The notes below the pieces were generated by a model. The model worked only from the letters and a program-made list of their open reading frames with translations, ran no database searches and was not told where the DNA came from. This document shows, one piece after another, positions 9,549-17,963 of a stretch of DNA of 64,000 nucleotides; positions within the stretch are counted from its first letter, which is position 1, and each line of letters opens with the position of its first letter. Source of the DNA: Stenotrophomonas maltophilia (GTDB taxonomy: Bacteria > Pseudomonadota > Gammaproteobacteria > Xanthomonadales > Xanthomonadaceae); assembly GCF_004684085.1 (NCBI RefSeq), contig NZ_SRHZ01000056.1, positions 1 to 64,000 of the forward strand. The letters are read 5' to 3'. The position numbers and the translations under genes were made by a program.

Positions 9549-10376
9549 ATGCAGAAACCCGCCGTAACCGTCATGGTCAAGGCCGCCCGACTCGCCGGCA
9601 ACGTCCTGTTGCGCAACATCAACAAGCTCGAGGCGCTGAATGTGGTGCAGAAGGGCCGGATGGACTACGCCAGCGAAGTCGATGCGGACGCGGAAAAGGT
9701 CATCGTCAAGGAGCTCAAGCGCGCCTACCCCGAGTACGGCATCTTCGGCGAAGAAGGTGGCGTGCAGAGCGAGCGTCGCCACATGTGGGTCATCGACCCG
9801 CTCGATGGCACCAGCAACTACCTGCGCGGCGTACCGCACTACTGCGTGTCGATCGCCCTGGTCGAGAACGGCGAGCCGACCGATGCGGTCATCTTCGACC
9901 CGCTGCGCAATGAACTGTTCACCGCCAGCCGTGGCGCCGGTGCCGTGCTGAACGACCGCCGCATCCGCGTCGCCGACCGCAAGGATCTGGAAGGCACCAT
10001 GATCCACACCGGCTTTGCCCCGCGTGAGCGTGCCCGTGCCAGCGCCCAGCTGAAGTCGGTCGACACCCTGCTGGTCCAGTCCGAAGACATCCGCCGCACT
10101 GGCTCGGCCGCGCTGGACCTGGCCTACGTGGCCTGTGGCCGCGCCGATGCCTACTTCGAAGCCGGCGTGAAGGCATGGGACATCGCCGCAGGCCTGCTGC
10201 TGGTGCGCGAAGCCGGCGGCAAGGTCTGTGACTTCAAGGGCGCAACCCTGGGCCGCATGGACAACCGTGGCCCGGACAATCACCAGATCGTGGCCGGCAA
10301 CCTGAAGGTGGCCGAGGCGCTGCAGAAGGTGCTGGTGAACACCGGCTACGCGGCGGAGTTCGACGCGAAGTTCTGA
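9549..10376 (+). CDS. suhB: Inositol-1-monophosphatase SuhB
   Basis: 275-residue member of the IMPase family, Mg2+-dependent; in E. coli SuhB also joins rRNA transcription complexes. Metal-site motifs are [17 protein letters not shown] and, near the C-terminus, [15 protein letters not shown]. The start at 9549 ([10 protein letters not shown]) matches the family N-terminus. The gene is followed by a hairpin-plus-T terminator at 10402-10429. Confidence 0.95.
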   Translation: MQKPAVTVMVKAARLAGNVLLRNINKLEALNVVQKGRMDYASEVDADAEKVIVKELKRAYPEYGIFGEEGGVQSERRHMWVIDPLDGTSNYLRGVPHYCVSIALVENGEPTDAVIFDPLRNELFTASRGAGAVLNDRRIRVADRKDLEGTMIHTGFAPRERARASAQLKSVDTLLVQSEDIRRTGSAALDLAYVACGRADAYFEAGVKAWDIAAGLLLVREAGGKVCDFKGATLGRMDNRGPDNHQIVAGNLKVAEALQKVLVNTGYAAEFDAKF

Positions 10377-10401
10377 GTTTCTGCGTAAAGCGGTTCACTG
10401 A

Positions 10402-10429
10402 AACGGCACCTGCGAGGGTGCCGTTTTCG
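10402..10429 (+). terminator. Intrinsic terminator of suhB
   Basis: A 9-bp stem, AACGGCACC with GGTGCCGTT, loop TGCGA, followed by TTTCGTTT, 26 bp after the suhB stop codon. Confidence 0.85.
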
Positions 10430-10442
10430 TTTGCGCGCCCAT

Positions 10443-10560
10443 GCATCGGTAGCGCCGGGCCATGCCCGGCGGACCGGAAGATCAGGATCAAGATCAACAG
10501 CATCCACGCGTGGCGTGGATCTACCGGGTTCCGCCGGGCATGGCCCGGCGCTACCGATGC
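10443..10560. repeat. Compound SMAG element: one class nested inside an inverted pair of another
   Basis: Outer arms 10443-10473 and 10530-10560 are a perfect 31-bp inverted pair, each holding one palindrome of the CGCCGGGC-CAT class. Between them lies a CCACGC-type SMAG at 10501-10524. The whole block could fold into one long hairpin with a smaller one in its loop. It separates the suhB and htpX terminators. Confidence 0.9.
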
Positions 10561-10571
10561 GCGCACATGAA

Positions 10572-10596
10572 AACGCCCGGCACAAGGCCGGGCGTT
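10572..10596 (-). terminator. Intrinsic terminator of htpX
   Basis: A 10-bp perfect stem, AACGCCCGGC with GCCGGGCGTT, and on the minus strand a TTTT run right after it, 25 bp beyond the htpX stop codon. Confidence 0.85.
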
Positions 10597-10621
10597 CGTG
10601 TTTCCAGGTTCAGCCCGACGC

Positions 10622-11488
10622 TTACGCCGCCGTCGAAGCCCGCAGCGCGGCAATACGCTCTTCCAGCGGCGGGTGGCTCATGAACAGCTTCTTCGCGGTC
10701 GAACCGGCAATACCGAACGCGGCGATCTGCGTCGGCAGCGTGCTCTGGCCGTGGTTGAGCTGCAGGCGCTCCAGCGCCGAGATCATCTTCTGGCGGCCCG
10801 CCAGCGAGGCACCACCGGCATCGGCGCGGAACTCACGGTGGCGCGAGAACCACATCGAGATCATGGTGGCGAACAGGCCGAACACCATCTCCAGCACGAA
10901 CACGATGATGTAGTAGGCGAAGCCACGGCCGCCGCCTTCGCGGTTGCCCGACAGCGCACTGTCGATGATGCCGCCGACCACGCGGGCCAGCACGATCACG
11001 AAAGTATTCAGCACGCCCTGCAGCAGCGCCATGGTGATCATGTCACCGTTGGCGACGTGGGCGATCTCGTGGCCCAGCACCGCTTCGGCCTCGTCTTCGC
11101 TCATGTTGTGCAGCAGGCCGGTGGACACCGCCACCAGCGCGTTGTTGCGGTTGGCGCCGGTGGCGAAGGCATTGATTTCCGGACCTTCATACACGGCCAC
11201 TTCGGGCATGCCGATGCCGGCCGCCTTGGCCTGGCGCTCGACGGTGGCCAGCAGCCAGCGCTCGGTCTGGTTGCGTGGCTCGGTGATCACCACCGCACCG
11301 GTGGAGCGCTTGGCCATCCACTTGGACAGCAGCAGCGAGATGAAGGAACCGCCGAAACCAAAGATGCCGGCCATGATCAGCAGGCCACCCATCTTGCTGG
11401 GGTCGGTTCCCACCAGCGACATCACGATGCTGGCGAGGATCAGCACGGCAAAGTTCGTGGCCAGGAAGAGGGCTATACGGGTGAACAT
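10622..11488 (-). CDS. htpX: Membrane zinc metalloprotease HtpX
   Basis: 288-residue M48B protease that degrades misfolded membrane proteins. Two N-terminal transmembrane helices (about 5-25 and 33-55), the zinc motif in [13 protein letters not shown] at about residue 143, a second hydrophobic pair around 155-220, and a distal Glu in REFRADAGG. Length and motifs match HtpX. It is a single gene with its own terminator, divergent from gluQ. Confidence 0.95.
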   Translation of the reverse strand: MFTRIALFLATNFAVLILASIVMSLVGTDPSKMGGLLIMAGIFGFGGSFISLLLSKWMAKRSTGAVVITEPRNQTERWLLATVERQAKAAGIGMPEVAVYEGPEINAFATGANRNNALVAVSTGLLHNMSEDEAEAVLGHEIAHVANGDMITMALLQGVLNTFVIVLARVVGGIIDSALSGNREGGGRGFAYYIIVFVLEMVFGLFATMISMWFSRHREFRADAGGASLAGRQKMISALERLQLNHGQSTLPTQIAAFGIAGSTAKKLFMSHPPLEERIAALRASTAA

Positions 11489-11581
11489 GGGAAATTCCGG
11501 CTCGGAAGGGGTCGATATCGATCAATTTGCGGTGCGGTCAGCTTGAATTCAAGCGCCAACCTGACCGACGATTCAGCCTGC

Positions 11582-12502
11582 ATGATCGCCAATGTTCCCT
11601 GCGGCCGCTTCGCGCCCTCGCCGACCGGCCTGCTTCACCCCGGATCCCTGCTCGCCGCCTTCGGCAGCTGGCTGCTCGCGTGCCATCACGGCGGCGTGTG
11701 GCGGCTGCGCATCGAAGACGTCGATCCACCGCGCACTGTGCCCGGTGCCGCCGAGTCACAACTGCAGGCACTGGCCGCGTTCGGGCTGGTCCACGATGGC
11801 CCGATCCTCTGGCAGAGCACCCGCGGCGAGGCCTACCAGGCTGCGCTGGATGTGCTGCTCGCCAGCGGCCAGGCCTTCGTCTGTCACTGCAGCCGCAGCG
11901 ATCTGGCCGCCAGCGGCGGCATCCATCATCGCTGCGTCACCCGGCAACCGCGACCGGACCCCGCCGTCCGCTTCCGCGTGCCCTCGGGCAGCATCGTGCA
12001 CTTCGATGATGGCCTGCGCGGCCCGCAGCAGCAGGACGTGCACGCCGAGGTCGGCGACTTCGTGCTGCGTCGTGCCGATGGCTGCTGGGCCTACCAGTTG
12101 GCGGTGGTGGTGGATGACGCCGCGCAGGGGGTGACCGAAGTAGTCCGCGGCGCCGACCTGCTCGACTCCACCGCGCGGCAGATCCTGCTGCAGCAGGCAT
12201 TGGGGCTGACGGTGCCGCGCTACTGGCACCTGCCGCTGCTGCTGGATGCGCCGGGCCACAAGCTGTCAAAGTCGCTGGCGGCGCTGCCGGTGGACAGTTC
12301 GCGCCCGCTGCCAGTGCTGCGCCAGCTCTGGCAGTTGCTCGGCCAGGCACCCGAGGCGCTGGAACCTGCGCACGATCTGGACGCGCTGCTGGCGGCCGCT
12401 CAGCAGGCCTTCGACCCGGCGCGGCTGCCGCGTAGCGACATCCTGTTGCCCACCGGCGCACTTTCCGCGCCGATGTTGCAGAATCCCCTTTCCCCCACCT
12501 GA
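11582..12502 (+). CDS. gluQ: Glutamyl-Q tRNA(Asp) synthetase
   Basis: 306-residue truncated GluRS paralogue lacking an anticodon-binding domain; it attaches glutamate to queuosine at position 34 of tRNA-Asp. The first class I signature appears as GLLHPGSLLAA, the second as KLSKS, with the Cys-rich insert CHCSRSD...HHRC that holds zinc in this family. queG, acting at the end of queuosine synthesis, is about 9 kb away. The frame is open upstream but the ATG at 11582 gives the canonical N-terminus (CGRFAPSPTG). Confidence 0.92.
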   Translation: MIANVPCGRFAPSPTGLLHPGSLLAAFGSWLLACHHGGVWRLRIEDVDPPRTVPGAAESQLQALAAFGLVHDGPILWQSTRGEAYQAALDVLLASGQAFVCHCSRSDLAASGGIHHRCVTRQPRPDPAVRFRVPSGSIVHFDDGLRGPQQQDVHAEVGDFVLRRADGCWAYQLAVVVDDAAQGVTEVVRGADLLDSTARQILLQQALGLTVPRYWHLPLLLDAPGHKLSKSLAALPVDSSRPLPVLRQLWQLLGQAPEALEPAHDLDALLAAAQQAFDPARLPRSDILLPTGALSAPMLQNPLSPT

Positions 12503-12519
12503 TTCCCGGACAGCATTCC

Positions 12520-13260
12520 ATGACATCTCGCGTCGCACTGGTCACCGGCGGAACCGGCGGCATCGGTACCGCCATCTGCCAACGCCTGGCCGACCAGGGC
12601 CACCGGGTCGCCACCAATTACCGCGACGAAGCCAAGGCCCGTGCCTGGCTGCAGTCGATGACCGAACGCGGCTACAACGTGTCGATCTTCCCGGGCGATG
12701 TCTCCGATCCGGACAGCGCCGAGGCGCTGGTGCGCGCCGTCGAGGCCGAGCTGGGCCCGGTCGAGATCCTGGTCAACAACGCCGGCATCACCCGCGACAC
12801 GACGTTCCACCGCATGCGTGCGGACCAGTGGCACGATGTGATCAACACCAACCTCAATTCGGTATTCAATGTCACCCGGCCGGTCATCGAGGGCATGCGC
12901 CGACGCGGCTGGGGCAGGGTCATCCAGATCAGCTCGATCAACGGCCTGAAGGGCCAGTACGGCCAGGCCAACTACGCGGCGGCCAAGGCCGGCATGCACG
13001 GCTTCACCATCTCGCTGGCGCGCGAGAACGCTGGCTTCGGCATCACCGTCAACACCATTTCGCCCGGCTACGTCGCCACCGACATGGTGATGGCCGTGCC
13101 CGAGGAAGTGCGCGCCAAGATCATCGCCGACATCCCCACCGGGCGCCTGGGCAAGCCGGAAGAAATCGCCTACGGCGTGTCCTTCCTGGTGGCCGAAGAG
13201 GCCTCGTGGATCACCGGCAGCAACCTGGACATCAACGGCGGCCACCATATGGGTTGGTAA
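12520..13260 (+). CDS. phaB: Acetoacetyl-CoA reductase (PhaB-type SDR)
   Basis: 246-residue short-chain dehydrogenase with TGGTGGIG cofactor motif, NNAG, catalytic Ser in ISSIN, YxxxK in YAAAKAG, and the PhaB-like ending NLDINGGHHMGW. PhaB reduces acetoacetyl-CoA to (R)-3-hydroxybutyryl-CoA with NADPH for polyhydroxybutyrate synthesis. phaR follows 183 bp downstream, supporting PHB metabolism over fatty-acid synthesis, although FabG-like activity cannot be excluded. No phaA or phaC is in the window. Confidence 0.85.
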   Translation: MTSRVALVTGGTGGIGTAICQRLADQGHRVATNYRDEAKARAWLQSMTERGYNVSIFPGDVSDPDSAEALVRAVEAELGPVEILVNNAGITRDTTFHRMRADQWHDVINTNLNSVFNVTRPVIEGMRRRGWGRVIQISSINGLKGQYGQANYAAAKAGMHGFTISLARENAGFGITVNTISPGYVATDMVMAVPEEVRAKIIADIPTGRLGKPEEIAYGVSFLVAEEASWITGSNLDINGGHHMGW

Positions 13261-13311
13261 GCCGCGCAGCGCACCGCGGCAGTATCCGCTGGCGGCCCCT
13301 GCCGAGAGTCA

Positions 13312-13393
13312 TGCTGCGCAGCACGCAACCCCTTGTTGCGCAACATGATCGCCCCTGAAAGCCAAGCCTGGCGGGGGCTGAGGCGGTTGCAAC
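13312..13393. promoter_or_regulatory. Cluster of short GC-centred palindromes upstream of phaR (candidate operator)
   Basis: Two perfect 12-bp palindromes, TGCTGCGCAGCA (13312-13323) and TGTTGCGCAACA (13334-13345), and an 8-bp one, GTTGCAAC (13386-13393), lie in the phaB-phaR gap. PhaR proteins repress their own gene and phasin genes by binding short GC-rich dyads, so these are plausible PhaR sites. That is inferred from position and symmetry only. Confidence 0.4.
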
Positions 13394-13443
13394 GGCTGCT
13401 GCACTGCGCCATGCTGCGCGTCTACTGTGACGAGTACCGCTTC

Positions 13444-13989
13444 ATGGCTGCGACCCGCATCATCAAGAAGTATCCGAACCGCCGTCTCTACGACACCGAG
13501 ATCTCCAGCTACATCACCATAGAGGATGTGCGCCAGCTCATTCTCGACGGCGAAGACTTCGAAGTCCGCGACGCCAAGAGTGGCGACGACCTCACGCGAT
13601 CGGTCCTGCTGCAGATCATCGCCGACCAGGAACAGGACGGCGAGCCGATGCTGTCCACCCAGCTGCTCAGCCAGCTGATCCGTTTCTACGGCGATTCCCT
13701 GCAGGGTTTCATGGGCAATTACCTGGAGCGCAGCATGCAGGTCTTCCTCGACCAGCAGCAGCAGTTCCGCCAGCAGATGGGCAACCTGCTGGGCCAGACC
13801 CCGTGGGCGATGATGAACCAGCTGACCGAGCGCAACCTGGAGTTGTGGCAGGAATTCCAGCGCAACATGGGCAGCGGTTTCGGCGGCCCGCGCCCGGGCG
13901 GTACCGGAACGGGAACGGGCACCGGCACTGGTACCGGCAACAAGCCGAACGAACCGGGCACTGGCACCGGCGGCAAGACCCGCCGCTGA
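13444..13989 (+). CDS. phaR: Polyhydroxyalkanoate synthesis repressor PhaR
   Basis: 181 residues. The N-terminal PHB/PHA accumulation DNA-binding domain begins AATRIIKKYPNRRLYDTE, followed by a second domain with LTRSVLLQIIADQE, and the C-terminus is a low-complexity Gly-Thr tail (about 155-177) from a simple repeat at 13900-13970. PhaR senses PHB and controls phasin expression. I preferred ATG 13444 because the conserved domain starts there; an in-frame ATG at 13411 would add 11 residues. A terminator follows. Confidence 0.9.
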   Translation: MAATRIIKKYPNRRLYDTEISSYITIEDVRQLILDGEDFEVRDAKSGDDLTRSVLLQIIADQEQDGEPMLSTQLLSQLIRFYGDSLQGFMGNYLERSMQVFLDQQQQFRQQMGNLLGQTPWAMMNQLTERNLELWQEFQRNMGSGFGGPRPGGTGTGTGTGTGTGNKPNEPGTGTGGKTRR

Positions 13990-14010
13990 GCTGCGGCAAC
14001 GGCTGATACA

Positions 14011-14039
14011 AAAACGGCGCGCCCCTGGCGCGCCGTTTT
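14011..14039. terminator. Bidirectional terminator between phaR and the TraB/GumN gene
   Basis: A 13-bp perfect stem (AAAACGGCGCGCC with its complement), loop CCT, with T-runs on both strands. It serves phaR on the plus strand and the convergent gene ending at 14064 on the minus strand. Confidence 0.88.
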
Positions 14040-14063
14040 GTTTGGCATCGCGCCAACGATACG

Positions 14064-15017
14064 TCAGCGTTTCGCCTTGCACCCCGTGCATACGCGCTCG
14101 ACCTTGTAACCCTTCGCCTTCAGCTTCTCGACCACGCCGTCGTTGCCCAGCAGGTGCAGCGTGCCCACCACCACCAGCGTACCGCCCTGCCCGGCCTGCA
14201 GGTACGGCAGCAGCCTGGGCACCCATGCATCATTGCGCCCGGTGTTGATGCGCTGGTACAGCTGCGGATACTGCTGGCGCATTTCCGCCGCCATCCGGCT
14301 CCACAGCACGCGCTCATCACCGCGGCGCCACGCGTCGTGCAGCTGACGCGCCTGCTCGTCGCCTTTGCCGGCCTGGTCCAGGGCTTCGGACAACATCTGC
14401 CGCTGTTCCTGCACCGTCATGCCATCCAGCATGCCAATCTGGGTATCGATGTCTTCCAGGCCGGCGGTCTTGCGGCCGGTCTTCTGCGCGCGTTCCATGA
14501 AGTGGCGATCCAGGCCCAGCGCCGGGTCCAGCCCCATCTTCTGCATCTGCCCGACCGAAATGCTCAGGCCGACGAACCACGGCTTCATGCCCTGCATCTG
14601 TGCCAGCGGCAGCTTGTTCTCGGCGGCGAACGCCTGCAGCTTCTGCCAGGTGGCGGCATCAAGATCGCGCTTGAGCTCGCTGCCATCGGTGCGCACCGCG
14701 GCCTGCACCATGCGGCTGGCCAGCTGCGGCGACTGCATGTCTTCCGGCGAAAGCTCGAACACGACCCGCTGCGAGGCCTCGAACGCCTGTTCGACATCGG
14801 GCGACAACGGGTAGTCCTGCGGCTTCAGCAGGTGGAACGAACCGAGCAGGTACACGCGTGCATCGCCCGGGCCGGTGACCTTCCACAGCAACGGCACCGG
14901 CGGCTTGGCGGCACCAGCAGCACCTTCAGCCGTTGGCGCATTGCGCGCCGATACCAGCGGCGTGATCGCAAGGGCCGTCAGCAGCAGCGTGGCACGGAAC
15001 AGATATTTGATCGGCAT
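14064..15017 (-). CDS. TraB/GumN family exported protein
   Basis: 317 residues with a Sec signal peptide (MPIKYLFRATLLL..., cleavage near VSARNA). The TraB/GumN signatures are YLLGSFHLLKP near the N-terminus, VVFELSPEDM, and VVVGTLHLLGNDGVVEKL near the C-terminus, with conserved His residues in both GS-F-H and GT-L-H. The C-terminus CTGCKAKR has a CxxC pair. The family is metalloprotease-like but its role in proteobacteria is unclear. It lies 2 bp downstream of the DUF1684 lipoprotein gene, so the two are co-transcribed. Confidence 0.85.
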   Translation of the reverse strand: MPIKYLFRATLLLTALAITPLVSARNAPTAEGAAGAAKPPVPLLWKVTGPGDARVYLLGSFHLLKPQDYPLSPDVEQAFEASQRVVFELSPEDMQSPQLASRMVQAAVRTDGSELKRDLDAATWQKLQAFAAENKLPLAQMQGMKPWFVGLSISVGQMQKMGLDPALGLDRHFMERAQKTGRKTAGLEDIDTQIGMLDGMTVQEQRQMLSEALDQAGKGDEQARQLHDAWRRGDERVLWSRMAAEMRQQYPQLYQRINTGRNDAWVPRLLPYLQAGQGGTLVVVGTLHLLGNDGVVEKLKAKGYKVERVCTGCKAKR

Positions 15018-15019
15018 GG

Positions 15020-15949
15020 TCAGCCGTCTCCTTCAGGCAGGTGGTAGGCCTTCTCGCCCGCTTCCACACGCAGGTCGAGCCGGTTTTCCGGCGGCGCCAG
15101 CGGACAGGTCGCATAGGCGGTGAACGCACACGGCGGGTTGTAGGCGTGATTGAAATCGATGCGTACCGTACCGTCGGCGCTGGGCGCATCAGTGTCCAGG
15201 TAGCGGCCGGCCGGGTAGCTGCCGCGGCCGCTGGTGCGGTCGGCGAAGATCAGGAACAGCGGCTGCCCGGCGGCACCAATCGCCTCCAGCCGCCATACGC
15301 GCCCATCGCGCTCGAATTCAACCGCGCCGGCATTGGGCATCTCAGTGGTCAGGCCGGTGATGTCGACGATCGGCAGGGTCTTGCCCGGCGGGTGCGCGAT
15401 GAAGCGCGCCTGCACCTGCCAGCCCGGACCACCGGGCCAGTACTCCAGGCCGGCGAAATCGCGGCGTGCCGGCGCATCGGCGTGCTTGACCCGCAGCGCA
15501 TCGCGCGGACCGCGGCGGATGATGCCCAGCTGCCCCTTGCCACCATCGAAGGCCAGCAGGGTCGGCTGCAGATCCTTGTCGGTGTCGATGCGGATGCGGC
15601 CGCGTACTGGCTGGCCATCATGACTGACATCGACACCGGCTTCAGGGGTGAACCACCATTGGCTGCCTTCGCGGCGCAGCAGGCCCAGCTTGTCCGGGCC
15701 GACCGTCAGGCGGATGCCATTGGTAGCGCCGCTGCCGACGAAGTGGGATCTGTTCTGCAGCCAGTGCAGGCCCACCAGGGCCGTCCAGCCATCGGGCCGG
15801 GTCAAGTCCTGGTAACGCGCTACGCGCCACTGCTGCTGCGCGGTGGCATAGACAGGATCTTCAGCAACGGCCGGTTCCGGCGGCGTCGCCGGGCTGCAGG
15901 CGGCCAACAACAAGGCGGCCAGCAGGCCGCCCATTCCCCGATAACGCAT
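15020..15949 (-). CDS. DUF1684 lipoprotein
   Basis: 309 residues starting MRYRGMGGLLAALLLAAC, a lipoprotein signal with lipobox LLAAC. The body matches the DUF1684 pattern: LVGLHWLQNRSHFVGSG early, FADRTSGRGSYPAGRYL, and the end motif DFNHAYNPPCAFTAYATC then PPENRLDL. The function is unknown; a periplasmic location is inferred from the signal. Start 15949 places the lipoprotein signal at the N-terminus, 12 bp after the mutL stop codon. Confidence 0.85.
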   Translation of the reverse strand: MRYRGMGGLLAALLLAACSPATPPEPAVAEDPVYATAQQQWRVARYQDLTRPDGWTALVGLHWLQNRSHFVGSGATNGIRLTVGPDKLGLLRREGSQWWFTPEAGVDVSHDGQPVRGRIRIDTDKDLQPTLLAFDGGKGQLGIIRRGPRDALRVKHADAPARRDFAGLEYWPGGPGWQVQARFIAHPPGKTLPIVDITGLTTEMPNAGAVEFERDGRVWRLEAIGAAGQPLFLIFADRTSGRGSYPAGRYLDTDAPSADGTVRIDFNHAYNPPCAFTAYATCPLAPPENRLDLRVEAGEKAYHLPEGDG

Positions 15950-15960
15950 CGATGCTCCCC

Positions 15961-17865
15961 TCAACGTCCGCGCAGGAACCAGCGGTCGATCTCCGCCAGC
16001 GAAAAACGGGCCCAGGTCGGTCGGCCGTGGTTGCACTGGCCGGACCGCTCGGTGATTTCCATGTCGCGCAGAAGCGCGTTCATTTCCGGCACGGTCAACC
16101 GCCGGTTGGCACGCACCGCACCGTGGCAGGCCATCGTCGACAGCAGCTCGTCACGTGCCGTTGCCACGCGGCGGCTCTGGCCATGCTCACGCAGGTCGGT
16201 CAGTACGTCGCGCAGCAGGCCTTCCGGTTCGGCATGTGCCAGCAGTGCCGGGATACTGCGCACATGCAGTGAGCCGGGGCCAGCGCGGGTCACCTCGAAG
16301 CCGAGTGCGGCCAGTGTCTCAGCCTCGCTCTCGGCGGTATCGGCCTCGCGCTCGCCCACCGCCAGCGTGATCGGCACCAGCATCGGCTGTGACTGCAGGC
16401 CGATGCCATCGTGCGCGTTCTTCAGCCGCTCGTAGCCGATGCGCTCGTGCGCCGCATGCATGTCGACCACGATCAGGCCTTCCGCATTCTCGGCCAGGAT
16501 GTAGATGCCGTGCAGCTGCGCGATCGCATAGCCCAGTGGCGGCACGCCAGCGTCGGCGCTGGTGACCGGCAGTCCGTTCTCGGTGGGCATCGGTGGCAGC
16601 GCGGCACCACGTTCGGCGCCACCCGGTGCGGCATACAGCGCGGCATAGGCCGCCGGTGCATCAGCCACCTGCAGGCCCAGCGGCTGCTGCGGGCGCCACC
16701 CCGAGAATCCACCACCGCCACCACTCGAACCAGCACCCGGCGCAGCACCGCGTACCAGTCCGAAACCGGAGGCACCCGCGCTCGATGCCATCGGCGCCGT
16801 GGCCGCATCCACCGGATGCACGGCGCCAGCACCGATCTCCTGCGCCGACATGCCGGCACGGGTATCGGCCAGCGCATCCTTCAGCGTGCGGTAGACGAAG
16901 TCATGGACCAGGCGCGAATCACGGAAACGCACTTCATGCTTGGCCGGATGCACATTGACGTCGACACGGGTCGGATCCAGCTCAAGGAACAGCACATAAG
17001 CCGGTTGACGGCCGTGGTACAGCACGTCGCCGTAGGCCATCTTCACCGCGTGGGCGACGCTGCGGTCGCGCACCGAACGGCCGTTGACGTACAGGTACTG
17101 CTGGTCGGCGCTGGCCCGCGAATAATGGGGCTGCGCGATCCAGCCGTGCAGGCGCAGCCCGGCACCGCTGTGATCCACGCGCACAGCCTGGTTGGCGAAG
17201 TCCTCGCCCAGTGTTTCAGCCAATCGTGTATCGGAGTACAGATCGCCCGGCTTGTAGCGGCGTGACGCCTTGCCATTGTGCGACACCCGCAGCTCGACAT
17301 CCGGCCGCGCCAGTGCCAACGAACGCAGCCACTCTTCGATATGGCCCAGCTCGGTGCGCTCGGCGCGCAGGAACTTGCGCCGTGCCGGCACGTTGTAGAA
17401 CAGCTCGCGCACTTCCACCGTGGTGCCCGGCGCATGCGCGCGCGGGGTCACTTCGCCGATCTTGCCGCCTTCGATCTGCAGCGCCGAGCCATGCTCGTCA
17501 TGCGCGCGGCGCGAGGACAGGGTGAAGCGGCTGACCGAGGCGATCGACGGCAGTGCTTCGCCGCGGAAGCCCAGCGTGGCCACCGATTCGAGGTCGTCCA
17601 GGTCGGCGATCTTGCTGGTGGCATGCCGCGATACCGCCAGTGGCAACTGCTCCGGCGCGATGCCGCTGCCGTTGTCGCGGATGCGGATCAGGCGCACACC
17701 GCCCTCTTCAAGATCGATATCAACGCGGCTGGCGCCGGCATCGATCGCGTTCTCGACCAGTTCCTTGACCACCGACGCTGGCCGTTCGACCACTTCGCCG
17801 GCAGCGATCTGGTTGATTAGGATGTCCGGCAATGGCCGGATCGGGCGCGGACCGGGCGCGCTCAT
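15961..17865 (-). CDS. mutL: DNA mismatch repair protein MutL (endonuclease type)
   Basis: 634 residues. N-terminal GHKL ATPase: [26 protein letters not shown], the DNGSGI lid and [10 protein letters not shown]. The C-terminal dimerisation domain keeps the metal-binding endonuclease motif [12 protein letters not shown] (DxHA-x2-E-x4-E), as expected in bacteria without MutH. A long Gly/Pro/Ala linker lies between (about 340-440). The start at 17865 ([20 protein letters not shown]) gives the family N-terminus. It heads a minus-strand run with the DUF1684 and TraB genes. Confidence 0.96.
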   Translation of the reverse strand: MSAPGPRPIRPLPDILINQIAAGEVVERPASVVKELVENAIDAGASRVDIDLEEGGVRLIRIRDNGSGIAPEQLPLAVSRHATSKIADLDDLESVATLGFRGEALPSIASVSRFTLSSRRAHDEHGSALQIEGGKIGEVTPRAHAPGTTVEVRELFYNVPARRKFLRAERTELGHIEEWLRSLALARPDVELRVSHNGKASRRYKPGDLYSDTRLAETLGEDFANQAVRVDHSGAGLRLHGWIAQPHYSRASADQQYLYVNGRSVRDRSVAHAVKMAYGDVLYHGRQPAYVLFLELDPTRVDVNVHPAKHEVRFRDSRLVHDFVYRTLKDALADTRAGMSAQEIGAGAVHPVDAATAPMASSAGASGFGLVRGAAPGAGSSGGGGGFSGWRPQQPLGLQVADAPAAYAALYAAPGGAERGAALPPMPTENGLPVTSADAGVPPLGYAIAQLHGIYILAENAEGLIVVDMHAAHERIGYERLKNAHDGIGLQSQPMLVPITLAVGEREADTAESEAETLAALGFEVTRAGPGSLHVRSIPALLAHAEPEGLLRDVLTDLREHGQSRRVATARDELLSTMACHGAVRANRRLTVPEMNALLRDMEITERSGQCNHGRPTWARFSLAEIDRWFLRGR

Positions 17866-17917
17866 GGGACGGAGTGGGCAGCAGACTTCATGGGGCGATG
17901 ATAGCGGAGCCGCACGT

Positions 17918-17941
17918 CCGCCGGGCATGGCCCGGCGCTAC
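17918..17941 (-). repeat. SMAG-type palindrome between mutL and the amidase
   Basis: One copy of the CGCCGGGC-CAT-GCCCGG class with GTAG at its right end on the minus strand, within the 98-bp gap between the amidase stop codon and the mutL start. Confidence 0.8.
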
Positions 17942-17963
17942 CCTATGCAATGCGTACCACGGG

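Noticed and set aside
8658..10283. TrmJ as a 541-residue protein extending over suhB
   Set aside because: The extra N-terminal part overlaps suhB on the other strand and has no family similarity; the TrmJ N-terminus begins at 9428.
13900..13970. A GGNACNGGN-type simple repeat within phaR
   Set aside because: It is in frame and only lengthens the Gly-Thr tail; no frameshift or new function is implied.
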